Source of the DNA: DASWJZ01 sp963846475
GTDB lineage: Bacteria; Pseudomonadota; Alphaproteobacteria; Rhizobiales; Afifellaceae
Length of the DNA: 64,000 bases
Assembly (NCBI GenBank): GCA_963846475.1
Contig: CAWJVZ010000004.1
Location: forward strand, 434,001-498,000
Direction of reading: 5' to 3'
The stretch's first letter is position 1. Every line of letters begins with the position of its first letter. Made by a program: the position numbers and the translations under genes. Under the pieces are notes generated by a model, which made no database searches, was not told where the DNA came from, and was given only the letters and a program-made list of their open reading frames with translations. Positions 9,567-20,952 of the stretch are shown in pieces.

Positions 9567-10223
9567 ATGAAATTCTTTGTCGATACGGCCGATGTCGCCG
9601 AAATCCGCGAGCTTGCCGAGACCGGGCTCCTCGACGGCGTCACCACCAATCCCTCGCTCATCCTCAAAGCCGCGCGGCCCATCGCCGACGTCATCGCGGA
9701 GATCTGCGCCATCGTCCCCGGGCCGGTTTCCGCCGAGGTCGCCGCCACCGACCTGGACGGCATGCTCAAGGAGGGCCGCAAGCTCGCCGCGATAGCCCAG
9801 AACATCGCGATTAAGGTGCCGCTTACCTGGGACGGGCTGAAGGCTTGCCGCAAATTCGCCGACGAGGGGCGGATGGTCAACGTCACGCTGTGCTTCACGT
9901 CCCCACAGGCGCTCCTTGCGGCCAAGGCCGGCGCAACCTTCATCTCGCCGTTCATCGGTCGCCTCGACGACATCGGCATCGACGGCATGCAGCTGATCGA
10001 GGAGATCCGCGCCATCTACGACAATTACCCGGCGTTGACGACGCAGATCCTTGCCGCGTCGATCCGCACGCCGAACCACGTCAAGCTGGCGGCCATGGCA
10101 GGCGCCGACGTCGCGACCGTGCCGCCCGCCGTGCTGAAGTCGCTGGTCAAGCACCCGCTGACCGACAAGGGCCTGGAGGCTTTCGTTTCGGACTGGAAGA
10201 AGACCGGCCAGTCCATCGTCTGA
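9567..10223 (+). CDS. fsa: transaldolase / fructose-6-phosphate aldolase-like
   Basis: A 218-residue short transaldolase of the FSA/TalC group, acting on C3 plus C6/C4 sugar phosphates in the pentose phosphate network. MKFFVDTADVAEI, GVTTNPSL, the Schiff-base lysine in NIAIKVPLT near residue 85, and ATFISPFIGRLDD are typical. The start ATG 9567 gives the family N-terminus. Divergent from priA and 45 bp upstream of xerC, a neighbourhood often seen in rhizobia. Whether it is a true transaldolase or an aldolase cannot be decided from sequence. Confidence 0.92.
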   Translation: MKFFVDTADVAEIRELAETGLLDGVTTNPSLILKAARPIADVIAEICAIVPGPVSAEVAATDLDGMLKEGRKLAAIAQNIAIKVPLTWDGLKACRKFADEGRMVNVTLCFTSPQALLAAKAGATFISPFIGRLDDIGIDGMQLIEEIRAIYDNYPALTTQILAASIRTPNHVKLAAMAGADVATVPPAVLKSLVKHPLTDKGLEAFVSDWKKTGQSIV

Positions 10224-10268
10224 TCCCCGCTCACGCTTTTTACACCCTGACGCGCCGATTATGCCGGA

Positions 10269-11222
10269 ATGGCGCACACTCCCACGGAAGCTTTTCTCGT
10301 CACAGCGGCGCCGGGCCTCAAGCAGGCGATGCTGGATTGGCTGGGCCATCTGCAGCATGAGCGGCGCCTCGCGGCGAAGACGCTGGAGGCCTATAGCCGC
10401 GACTTGGAGCAGTTCTTTGCCTTCCTCACCGGCCATCTCGGCGCGCCTCCCGAGCTCGCCGACATCTCCGCGCTGCGGCCGGCAGACGTGCGCGCCTTCA
10501 TGGCGAAGCGCCGGAGTGGCGGCGCCGGGGCCCGGACGCTCGGCCGTCAGATCGCGGCGCTTCGCTCCTTCGCGCGCTACGCCGATAAGCAGGGCTTCGC
10601 CGCGACGACGTCCTTCGCCACCATCCGCCCGCCGAAGCAGGCGAAGAGCATGCCCAAAGCGCTGTCGATCGCCGACGCGCAGCAGCTGATCGACACATCG
10701 GAGGCGATGGAAGAGGAGCCGTGGATTGCCGCCCGCGACAAGGCCGTGCTCACACTCCTCTATGGCGGCGGGCTGCGCATTTCCGAAGCGCTCGGCCTGA
10801 CGCGCGCCGAGGCGCCGGTCGGCGCCGTCGAGACGATCCGCGTCACCGGCAAAGGCGGGCGCGAGCGGGTCGTGCCGGTGCTGCCTGCCATCCGCCGCGC
10901 CGTGGAGGCCTATGTCGCCGCCTGCCCCTTCGTGCTGGCGCCGGCCGACAAGCTGTTTCGGGGCGCGCGCGGCGGTCCGCTGTCGCCGCGCATCGTGCAG
11001 TTGGCGACGGAGCGGCTCCGCGGCGCGCTGGGCCTGGAGAAGGCCGCCACGCCGCATGCGCTTCGCCATTCCTTCGCGACGCATCTCCTCGGCCGCGGCG
11101 GCGACCTCCGCACCATCCAAGAGCTCCTCGGCCACGCCAGCCTGTCGACGACGCAGATCTATACGAACGTCGACGCGGAGCGGCTCCTCGACGTCTACCG
11201 CAGGGCGCATCCACGCGCCTGA
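10269..11222 (+). CDS. xerC: tyrosine recombinase XerC (chromosome dimer resolution)
   Basis: A 317-residue tyrosine recombinase with an N-terminal SAM-like core-binding domain (residues about 15-110) and a C-terminal catalytic domain. Catalytic residues are all visible: Arg in GGGLRISEALGL, Lys in GKGGRER, His-x-x-Arg in HALRHSFATHLL, His in LGHASLSTT, and the nucleophile in QIYTNVD. With its length and housekeeping neighbours it is most likely the chromosomal XerC acting at dif, not a phage integrase. No integrase-style attachment site or tRNA is adjacent. Confidence 0.9.
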   Translation: MAHTPTEAFLVTAAPGLKQAMLDWLGHLQHERRLAAKTLEAYSRDLEQFFAFLTGHLGAPPELADISALRPADVRAFMAKRRSGGAGARTLGRQIAALRSFARYADKQGFAATTSFATIRPPKQAKSMPKALSIADAQQLIDTSEAMEEEPWIAARDKAVLTLLYGGGLRISEALGLTRAEAPVGAVETIRVTGKGGRERVVPVLPAIRRAVEAYVAACPFVLAPADKLFRGARGGPLSPRIVQLATERLRGALGLEKAATPHALRHSFATHLLGRGGDLRTIQELLGHASLSTTQIYTNVDAERLLDVYRRAHPRA

Positions 11223-11347
11223 TCCAAGGTCCGTCGGAATTAATCCGATCACCGGTTCTTGAACAGGTCGGGCTTTCCGCGGCGGCAGCGGCGCGCTAGC
11301 CTTACCGGTGACTGCGGGCCATGACCCGCGCTCGGATGGAGGCCTGC

Positions 11348-11587
11348 ATGACCAAGCTTCTCAGTAGCGTTGCGATGGCCGGGAGCCTGGCGCTCTTTGC
11401 GTCGGCTGCGTTTGCCGACTGCGTCGGCGACCACAATGTCACCGCGGACGCCCAGTCGACCAAGCAGACGGTGGCGATGAGCACCTATGACGGGCCGGCG
11501 GTGCCTCCGGTTGCCGAGGAAGACGACAAGACGGCTGCCGTCACTTGCGCCGAAGGCGACAAGGACTGCACGCCCGCAACCAGATAG
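11348..11587 (+). CDS. small secreted protein with two cysteine pairs
   Basis: A 79-residue protein starting at ATG 11348 (MTKLLSSVAMAGSLALFASA), with a clear Sec signal peptide cleaved after AFA. The mature part is about 56 residues, acidic, with Cys in ADCVGDH, VTCAEG and KDCTPA. A strong terminator follows at 11627. No family recognised; periplasmic location is inferred. Confidence 0.65.
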   Translation: MTKLLSSVAMAGSLALFASAAFADCVGDHNVTADAQSTKQTVAMSTYDGPAVPPVAEEDDKTAAVTCAEGDKDCTPATR

Positions 11588-11626
11588 GCTTCTAAACATT
11601 TAGCATCCTGTCCAGTCCAGGTTGCT

Positions 11627-11660
11627 GAAGCGCCGGCCCTCGGGTCGGCGCTTCCTTTTT
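11627..11660 (+). terminator. rho-independent terminator
   Basis: Stem GAAGCGCCGGCC (11627-11638), tetraloop CTCG, and GGTCGGCGCTTC (11643-11654) pair at 11 of 12 positions, followed by CTTTTT. It closes the small secreted-protein gene, 18 bp before the DMT transporter start. Confidence 0.85.
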
Positions 11661-11677
11661 GGCCGACTTAGCCGAAA

Positions 11678-12643
11678 ATGCCTCTCGCAGCTTCCGCCGC
11701 GGCAAGCGCGCGCAATCTCTGGATCGGCTACGCCTGCGCGGCGCTCGGCGCGGCGCTGTTCTCCACCAAGGCCATCTTCATCAAGCTCGCCTATGCGGAA
11801 GGCATCGATGCCGAGACGCTGCTGGCGCTCCGGATGGTGCTGTCGCTGCCCTTCTATGCCGCGATAGGCTTGGTCGCGGTGCGCGAGACGCGCCGCGGCG
11901 ACGCCGCCTTGCCCGAACGTGGCCTGGTGATGCGCGCCGGGCTCGTCGGCATCCTCGGCTACTGGTTCGCCAGCTACACGGATTTTCTGGGCCTCCTCTA
12001 TATCTCCGCTCAGTTCGAGCGGCTGATCCTGTTCACCTATCCCGCCTTCGTCGTGCTGTTCGGCGCGCTCTTCTTCCGCCAGCCGATGCGGGCGCGCACC
12101 CTCATCGGGATCGCCATCAGCTATGCCGGCCTGGCGCTGATCTTCGCCACCAAGCTCGGCGTGCTCGGCACCGATGTGGCGAAGGGCGCCGGGCTGGTGC
12201 TCGCCGCAGCGATCGCCTTCGCGCTCTACCAGCTTCTGGCCAAAAGCGTGATCGGGCGGATGGGCCCGCGCCTCTTCACCTGCATCGCCATGAGCGGCGC
12301 TGCGGCGGCCGTGCTCCTGCAATTCGCGCTGACGCAGCCGCTGCAAAACCTGGTGGTCGGCCCAAAACTGCTCTTCTACGGCCTGCTGCTTGCCGTCGGC
12401 GCGACGGTGCTGCCGTCGTTCCTGCTGAATGCCGCTCTCCAGCGGGTCTCCGCGCAGGCGAACGCCACCATCGGCACGCTCAGCCCGGTGATCACCATCC
12501 TGCTCGCCGTGGCGATCCTGGGGGAGACGTTCACCTGGCTCGATGCCGCCGGGACGGCGCTGGTACTGGCCGGCGTCGGCTGGTTCACGCTGGGCGACCG
12601 GAGAGGCGCTCGGGCGCCCGCGATCAGAGGTGCACGGGCTTGA
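11678..12643 (+). CDS. EamA/DMT-superfamily inner membrane exporter
   Basis: A 321-residue protein with about ten hydrophobic segments in two EamA repeats: the first begins near residue 14 (LWIGYACAALGAALFSTKAI) and the second near residue 165. Family features include AALGAALFSTKAIFIKLAY and GTLSPVITILLAVAILGE near the end. The substrate cannot be predicted. It starts right behind a terminator. Its 3' end overlaps the 3' end of convergent lpdA by 20 bp. Confidence 0.85.
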   Translation: MPLAASAAASARNLWIGYACAALGAALFSTKAIFIKLAYAEGIDAETLLALRMVLSLPFYAAIGLVAVRETRRGDAALPERGLVMRAGLVGILGYWFASYTDFLGLLYISAQFERLILFTYPAFVVLFGALFFRQPMRARTLIGIAISYAGLALIFATKLGVLGTDVAKGAGLVLAAAIAFALYQLLAKSVIGRMGPRLFTCIAMSGAAAAVLLQFALTQPLQNLVVGPKLLFYGLLLAVGATVLPSFLLNAALQRVSAQANATIGTLSPVITILLAVAILGETFTWLDAAGTALVLAGVGWFTLGDRRGARAPAIRGARA

Positions 12644-14030
12644 ACCAGGCGGCCATGGCGGCCTCGCGCACCGCCTCGGACATGGTGGGGTGGGCATGAC
12701 AGGTGCGCGCCAGGTCCTCAGCGGAGCCGCCGAATTCCATCAGTACCGCCGCTTCGTGGATCATCTCGCCGGCGCCGAAGCCGACGATGTGGACGCCGAG
12801 CACCTTGTCCGTCGCCTTGTCGGCAAGGACTTTGACAAACCCCTCGGTGTGGTTCATGGCGCGGGCGCGGCCGTTGGCGGTGAAGGGGAATTTTCCGGCC
12901 TGATAGGCGATGCCGGCCTCCTTCAGCTCCTCTTCGCTCCGCCCGACGACGGCGATCTCGGGCATCGTATAGACGACGCTCGGAATGACGTCGTAGTTCA
13001 CGTGCCCGGCCTGGCCGGCAAGAATCTCCGCCAGGGCCGAGCCCTCGTCCTCGGCCTTGTGGGCGAGCATCGGCCCGGCGATGACGTCGCCGATGGCGTA
13101 AATGCCTTCCACGTTCGTGCGGAAGTGTGCGTCCGTCTTGACGCGGCCGCGTTCGTCGAGCGCCACGCCGGCTTCCTCAAGCCCGAGTCCTTCCGTGAAG
13201 GGCCGGCGGCCGATCGAGACGAGCACGATATCGGCCGCGAGCGTCTCGGCCTTGCCCTCGCCCTTGGCCGGACCGATCACGACCTCCAGGCCATCGTCGC
13301 GTGCGGTCACGCCCGATACCTTTGAGCCGAGGCGGAATGCAAATCCCTGTTTTTGGAACAGGCGCTGGCTCTGCTTGGCGACCTCCGCATCCATGCCGGG
13401 CAGCATGCGGTCGAGGAATTCCACAACCGTCACCTTGGAGCCCAGCCGCCGCCAGACGGAGCCGATCTCAAGCCCGATCACGCCGGCGCCGACGACCAGG
13501 AGCCGCTTCGGCACCTCTTTGAGCTCCAGCGCACCGGTCGAGGTGACGATTCGCTCTTCGTCCACCGCGACGCCGGGCAGCAGCGCGGAATCGGACCCCG
13601 TCGCGATAACGATGGCCTTGGCCTCGAGCGCCTGCTTGCCGCCGTCCTCCGCCGTGACCTCGATCCTGCCCGGCCCGGCGATGCGGCCTAGGCCGTGGAA
13701 GGCGTCGATCTTATTCTTTTTGAACAGGAAGGCGACGCCGTCAACGTTCGACTTAACCGTCGCGTCCTTGTGGCCCATCATGCCCGCAAGATCGAGCTCC
13801 GGCGTGCCCACTTTCACGCCGAGCGCCGCGAGCCCGTGCCCAGCTTCCTCGAACATCTCGGAGGCATGCAGCAGCGCCTTCGACGGAATGCAGCCGACAT
13901 TCAGGCAGGTGCCGCCATGCGTGGCGCGCTTCTCCACCACGGCCGCTTTGAGCCCGAGCTGTGCGGCGCGGATGGCGCAGACATAGCCGCCGGGGCCGGT
14001 GCCGATGATGGCGACATCATACGCAGCCAT
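12624..14030 (-). CDS. lpdA: dihydrolipoyl dehydrogenase (E3 of 2-oxoglutarate dehydrogenase)
   Basis: FAD-dependent E3 that reoxidises dihydrolipoyl groups with NAD+. The 468 residues include the FAD motif GTGPGGYVCA, redox cysteines Cys42 and Cys47 in GGTCLNVGCIPS, the NAD motif VVGAGVIGLEIGS, and the C-terminal HAHPTMSE with the catalytic His-Glu pair. It is the last gene of the mdh-sucCD-sucAB run and so most likely serves the 2-oxoglutarate complex. It is separated from sucB by a small coiled-coil gene. Confidence 0.96.
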   Translation of the reverse strand: MAAYDVAIIGTGPGGYVCAIRAAQLGLKAAVVEKRATHGGTCLNVGCIPSKALLHASEMFEEAGHGLAALGVKVGTPELDLAGMMGHKDATVKSNVDGVAFLFKKNKIDAFHGLGRIAGPGRIEVTAEDGGKQALEAKAIVIATGSDSALLPGVAVDEERIVTSTGALELKEVPKRLLVVGAGVIGLEIGSVWRRLGSKVTVVEFLDRMLPGMDAEVAKQSQRLFQKQGFAFRLGSKVSGVTARDDGLEVVIGPAKGEGKAETLAADIVLVSIGRRPFTEGLGLEEAGVALDERGRVKTDAHFRTNVEGIYAIGDVIAGPMLAHKAEDEGSALAEILAGQAGHVNYDVIPSVVYTMPEIAVVGRSEEELKEAGIAYQAGKFPFTANGRARAMNHTEGFVKVLADKATDKVLGVHIVGFGAGEMIHEAAVLMEFGGSAEDLARTCHAHPTMSEAVREAAMAAWFKPVHL

Positions 14031-14072
14031 GAGAGCTTCTCTCTGGTCTTCTTACAAGTCGCGTCTGAGAGC

Positions 14073-14432
14073 TCAGCTGCGCTTCGTGTGGAGCGCGTTG
14101 AACACAATTTCGAAGTTCGTGGTCATCGTTTGATGGACCTGATCGAACCGCGCATCCATCGAGCTTGCCAAGTTATCGACCTTGGCATCGAGACGGTCCA
14201 CCTTAGCGTCGACCCGATCGACCTTAGCGTCGACCCGATCGACCTTAGCGTCGACCTGATCGATCTTCGCATCAACGCGCGCGACCTTCGCATCGACGGC
14301 TCCAATTTTGCCGTCGAGCCCATGAACTTCATTCTCAAGCCGCGTCAGATCGGTACGGACGCCGCGCACATCTGTCTGCATGCGGCGCATCTGCTGACCG
14401 AGAAAATCGAGACTGACCTTATCGTCACTCAT
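14073..14432 (-). CDS. small coiled-coil protein inside the TCA operon
   Basis: A 119-residue protein, almost entirely helical coiled coil. Heptads of the form VDAKVDR recur about seven times between residues 40 and 85, after an N-terminal DFLGQQMRRMQTD segment and before SSMDARFDQVHQTM. It has no signal peptide and no membrane segment, so is probably cytosolic. It resembles short t-SNARE/DUF1640-like or phage-tail-type coiled coils only in composition. It lies between sucB and lpdA in the same direction (gaps 41 and 42 bp) and would be co-transcribed. Function is not known. Confidence 0.7.
   Translation of the reverse strand: MSDDKVSLDFLGQQMRRMQTDVRGVRTDLTRLENEVHGLDGKIGAVDAKVARVDAKIDQVDAKVDRVDAKVDRVDAKVDRLDAKVDNLASSMDARFDQVHQTMTTNFEIVFNALHTKRS
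14201..14305. repeat. 21-bp tandem repeat encoding the heptads
   Basis: Three units are nearly identical (14201-14221, 14222-14242, 14243-14263; the third differs by one base). Two more diverged units follow to 14305. One unit equals one heptad of the coiled-coil protein, so the array can change length without breaking the frame. Confidence 0.85.
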
Positions 14433-14473
14433 GGCGCCAAATTACCACGTTTCCGTCCGAATTCCCACCGAGC

Positions 14474-15742
<1,269 letters not shown>

Positions 15743-15776
15743 CGTCGTTTCCCGTCGCTGGAGGCCGGAACGTCGG

Positions 15777-18731
15777 TCAGGAGCCGAGAGCCTCTTCAAG
15801 GAATTGCCGGCGCTGCTCCGCGTGCCGCGACATCAGCCCGGTCGCCGTGGCCGCCGCTGCGGCGCGCCCGGCATAGCGCATCTTCTTATCGCCCGCCTTG
15901 ATCACCTCGAGAACCGCGGCGATACGCGGCTCCACAAAAGTCCAGGCGCCCATGTTCTGCGGCTCTTCCTGGCACCAGACGATCTCAGCGCCGGGGAAGC
16001 GCCCGAGGAGGTCGCACATGGCCTTCAGCGGGAAGGGATAGAGCTGCTCGACGCGCAACAGATAGATGTCGTCGATGCCGCGGCTCTCCCGCTCCTCGTA
16101 CAGGTCGAAATAGACCTTGCCGGATGAGATGACGACGCGGCGCATCCGCTCGTCGGGGACGAGCTTGATCGCCTCGCCGTTGAGCATCTCCGCGTCGTCG
16201 TAGAGCAGGCGGTGGAACGTCGAATTTTCTGCCAGCTCATCGAGGCGCGACACCGCCCGCTTGTGGCGAAGCAGCGACTTCGGCGTCATCAGGATTAGCG
16301 GCTTGCGAAAGCTCCTGTGCATCTGCCGGCGCAGCACATGGAAATAGTTGGACGGCGTTGTGCAGTTGGCGACCTGCATGTTGTCCTCGGCGCACATCTG
16401 CAGAAAACGCTCCAAGCGAGCTGAGGAATGTTCCGGCCCCTGCCCTTCGTAGCCGTGCGGCAGGAGGCAGACGAGGCCCGACATGCGCAGCCATTTGCGC
16501 TCGCCCGACGAGATGAACTGGTCGAAGACGACCTGCGCGCCATTGGCGAAATCGCCGAATTGCGCCTCCCACAAAGTGAGCGCGTTCGGCTCGGAAAGCG
16601 AATAGCCGTATTCGAAGCCGAGCACGGCCTCTTCGGACAGCATCGAGTTGACGACCTCGAATTTAGCCTGCTCGCCGCCGAGATGATTGAGTGGCTCGTA
16701 GCGCCGCTCCGTCTCCTGGTCGAAGAGCACCGAATGGCGCTGCGAGAAGGTGCCGCGCTCCACGTCCTGGCCGCTGAGCCGGACCTTGAAGCCTTCCCTG
16801 AGAAGGGAACCGAAGGCGAGCGCCTCGCCCATTGCCCAGTCGATCCCCTCGCCGCTCTCCACCATCTTGCGGCGGTTGTCGAGGAGACGCTTAATGGTGC
16901 GGTGGAGCTGAAAATCCTTTGGCGTTGTCGTCAGCTTGAGGCCGATCTCCTGTAGTGCGTCCAGCGGTACTCCCGTGGCGCTGACACGGCGCTCGTCGCC
17001 GGCCTGCGGCGTCGTCAGCCCCGACCAGGCGCCGTCGAGCCAATCGGCCTTGTTCGGCCGGTAGCCGTCGCCGATCTCGAACTCCTGCTCGAGGTGCTGG
17101 CGCCAAGCCTGCTTGGCGCCGTCCACCTCCTCGGGCGTGACGATCGCCTCGCCGATGAGCTTGCCGGCATAGAGCTCCAGCGTGCTGGGATGGCTGGCGA
17201 TCGCCTTGTACATGCGCGGCTGGGTGAACGCCGGCTCGTCGCCTTCGTTGTGGCCGAAACGGCGATAGCAGAACATGTCGACGACGACCGGCTTATGAAA
17301 GTTCTGCCGGAATTCCGTGGCGATCTTGGCGGCGAAGACCACTGCCTCGGGATCGTCGCCGTTCACGTGGAAGATCGGCGCCTCGATCATTTTCGCCACA
17401 TCGGACGGGTAGGGCGAAGTGCGCGCATAGCGCGGATTGGTGGTGAAGCCGATCTGGTTGTTGATGATGAAATGCACCGAGCCGCCGGTGCGGTGGCCGC
17501 GCAAGCCGGACAGGCCAAAACATTCGGCGACTACGCCCTGGCCGGCGAAGGCGGCGTCCCCGTGCAGGAGGAGCGGCATGACCTGCATCCGCTTGCGGTC
17601 GTTCAGCTGGTCCTGCTTGGCGCGCGCCTTGCCGAGCACGACCGGATCGACGATCTCCAGATGCGACGGATTGGCGGTGAGCGACAGGTGCACCTTATTG
17701 CCGTCGAACTCGCGGTCCGACGATGCGCCGAGATGGTATTTTACGTCGCCGGAACCTTCCACGTCGTCGGGAGTGTAGGAACCGCCCTTGAACTCATGGA
17801 AGATGGCGCGGTGCGGCTTGCCCATGACCTGGGCCAGCACGTTGAGGCGGCCGCGATGCGCCATGCCGAGGACGATCTCGCGCGCGCCGAGATGCCCGCC
17901 GCGCTTGATGATCTGCTCGAGCGCCGGGATGAGCGATTCCGCCCCGTCCAGCCCGAAACGCTTCGTGCCGGTATATTTCAGGTCGATGAACTTTTCGAAG
18001 CCTTCCGCCTCGACGAGCTTGTTGAGGATGGCGCGCTTGCCTTCCGGCGTGAAGCTGATCTCCTTATCGGGACCTTCGATGCGCTCCTGGATCCAGGCCT
18101 TCTCCTTCGGATCGGAGATGTGCATGAACTCCACGCCAAGTGTCGAGCAATAGGTGCGGCGCAGCACCGCCAGCATTTCGCGGATCGTGGCGAATTCCAT
18201 GCCGAGCACGTTGTCGATAAAAATCCTTCTATCGTAATCCGCCTCGGTGAAGCCGTAGGAGGCGGGATCGAGCTCTTCGTGGTAGCGCGGCGGCGCCAGG
18301 CCGAGCGGGTCGAGATTGGCCTCCAGGTGGCCGCGCATCCGATAGGCGCGGATCATCATCAGGGCGCGGACGGAGTCCCGCGTCGCCTGGAACACCTGCC
18401 GGTCTGTGACCTCGACGCCCTGCTTTTGCGCGGCGGCCCTGATCTTGTCCCCGGTCTGGCGCTCGACCGGAGCCCAATTGCCGTCGAAGGCCGCCACGAC
18501 CTCGCCGTTGGCATGCACCGGCCAGTCGCTCCGCTGCCATGTGGCGCCGCGCGCCCCGGCGATCGCCGCCTCCTTGGAATCCTTCAGGCCGGCGAAGAAG
18601 GCACGCCACTCGCCATCCAGCGAGTCGGGATCCTCCTGATATCGGGCATAGAGGTCTTCGAGATAGGCGGCATTGCCGCCATAGAGGAAGGAGGAGAGCT
18701 GGAAGGCTTCGTTCGATTCCTGTCGTGCCAT
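15777..18731 (-). CDS. sucA: 2-oxoglutarate dehydrogenase E1 component
   Basis: Thiamine diphosphate-dependent decarboxylase of the TCA cycle, 984 residues, normal length. The N-terminus (FLYGGNAAYLEDLYARYQEDP) matches the family, and the ThDP region is seen in GMAHRGRLNVLAQVMGKPH with GDVKYHLG. The C-terminus carries the conserved VWCQEEPQNMGAW. It is downstream of sucD (about 100 bp) and upstream of sucB, giving the standard alphaproteobacterial order. Confidence 0.97.
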   Translation of the reverse strand: MARQESNEAFQLSSFLYGGNAAYLEDLYARYQEDPDSLDGEWRAFFAGLKDSKEAAIAGARGATWQRSDWPVHANGEVVAAFDGNWAPVERQTGDKIRAAAQKQGVEVTDRQVFQATRDSVRALMMIRAYRMRGHLEANLDPLGLAPPRYHEELDPASYGFTEADYDRRIFIDNVLGMEFATIREMLAVLRRTYCSTLGVEFMHISDPKEKAWIQERIEGPDKEISFTPEGKRAILNKLVEAEGFEKFIDLKYTGTKRFGLDGAESLIPALEQIIKRGGHLGAREIVLGMAHRGRLNVLAQVMGKPHRAIFHEFKGGSYTPDDVEGSGDVKYHLGASSDREFDGNKVHLSLTANPSHLEIVDPVVLGKARAKQDQLNDRKRMQVMPLLLHGDAAFAGQGVVAECFGLSGLRGHRTGGSVHFIINNQIGFTTNPRYARTSPYPSDVAKMIEAPIFHVNGDDPEAVVFAAKIATEFRQNFHKPVVVDMFCYRRFGHNEGDEPAFTQPRMYKAIASHPSTLELYAGKLIGEAIVTPEEVDGAKQAWRQHLEQEFEIGDGYRPNKADWLDGAWSGLTTPQAGDERRVSATGVPLDALQEIGLKLTTTPKDFQLHRTIKRLLDNRRKMVESGEGIDWAMGEALAFGSLLREGFKVRLSGQDVERGTFSQRHSVLFDQETERRYEPLNHLGGEQAKFEVVNSMLSEEAVLGFEYGYSLSEPNALTLWEAQFGDFANGAQVVFDQFISSGERKWLRMSGLVCLLPHGYEGQGPEHSSARLERFLQMCAEDNMQVANCTTPSNYFHVLRRQMHRSFRKPLILMTPKSLLRHKRAVSRLDELAENSTFHRLLYDDAEMLNGEAIKLVPDERMRRVVISSGKVYFDLYEERESRGIDDIYLLRVEQLYPFPLKAMCDLLGRFPGAEIVWCQEEPQNMGAWTFVEPRIAAVLEVIKAGDKKMRYAGRAAAAATATGLMSRHAEQRRQFLEEALGS

Positions 18732-18833
18732 TACGTTTTCGCGGGATTCTCGTCCCGCCCTTTCGCTTGCGCGCGTCCGGCCCCTCGCGCCGCGCTATGC
18801 TACACCGTCCGCCAGCACCGTGCCGGCCGGCTC

Positions 18834-19717
18834 TTATTCCTTCAACAGCCCCGCCAGGGTCTCCCCCAGCTTGGCCGGCGACGGCGAGACATGGATGCCC
18901 GCCGCCTCCATGGCCGCGATCTTCTCCTCGGCGCCGCCCTTGCCGCCGGCGATGATGGCGCCGGCGTGGCCCATGCGGCGCCCCGGCGGGGCGGTCCGCC
19001 CGGCGATGAAGCCGACCGTCGGCTTCGACCGGCCTTTCCGCGCCTCCCCGCGGAGGAACTCCGCGGCGTCCTCCTCCGACGAGCCGCCGATCTCGCCGAT
19101 CATGACGATCGATTGCGTCTCGTCATCGGCGAGAAACATGTCGAGGACGTCGACGAAGTCCGTGCCCTTGACGGGATCGCCGCCGATTCCGACCGCCGTG
19201 GACTGGCCGAGGCCGAATTGCGTGGTCTGGTACACAGCCTCGTAGGTAAGCGTCCCGGAGCGCGAGACAATGCCGACGGAGCCGCGCCGGAAGATGTTTC
19301 CCGGCATGATGCCGATCTTGCACTCGTCCGGGGTCAGCACGCCGGGGCAGTTCGGCCCGACGAGGCGGCTCTTAGAGCCGCACAGCGACCGCTTCACCTT
19401 CACCATGTCGAGGACCGGAATGCCCTCGGTGATGCAGACGATGAGCTCGACCTCGGCGGCGATGGCCTCGGCGATGGCGTCCGCGGCGAAGGCCGGCGGC
19501 ACATAGACGACCGAAGCATTGGCGCCGGTGCGCTGCTTCGCCTCAAGCACGGAATCATACACCGGCAGGCCGAGATGCTCGCTGCCGCCCTTCCCCGGCG
19601 TGACGCCGGCCACCATCTTGGTCCCATAGGCGAGCGCCTGCTCGGTATGGAAGCTGCCTTGGCTGCCGGTAATGCCCTGGCAGATGACCTTAGTGTCCCT
19701 GTCGACGAGGATGGCCA

Positions 19718-19718
<1 letters not shown>
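18834..19718 (-). CDS. sucD: succinyl-CoA synthetase subunit alpha
   Basis: Rossmann-fold subunit that binds CoA and carries the phosphohistidine. The 294 residues include GITGSQGSFHTEQA near the N-terminus, GVTPGKGG, the GPNCPG region, and the active histidine in RRMGHAGAIIAGGKG near residue 246. ATG 19716-19718 shares one base with the sucC stop (TGATG), showing translational coupling. Confidence 0.97.
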
Positions 19719-20918
<1,200 letters not shown>

Positions 20919-20952
20919 CGCCTCACCCCTGCCCGGCCTGCTTCAATGCGCC

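Noticed and set aside
10269..11222. XerC considered as an integrase of a genomic island
   Set aside because: Housekeeping context (priA, fsa), standard XerC length, no tRNA or att repeats nearby.
14201..14305. 21-bp repeats considered as an iteron or origin
   Set aside because: They match the heptad period of a coding sequence and no replication gene is nearby.
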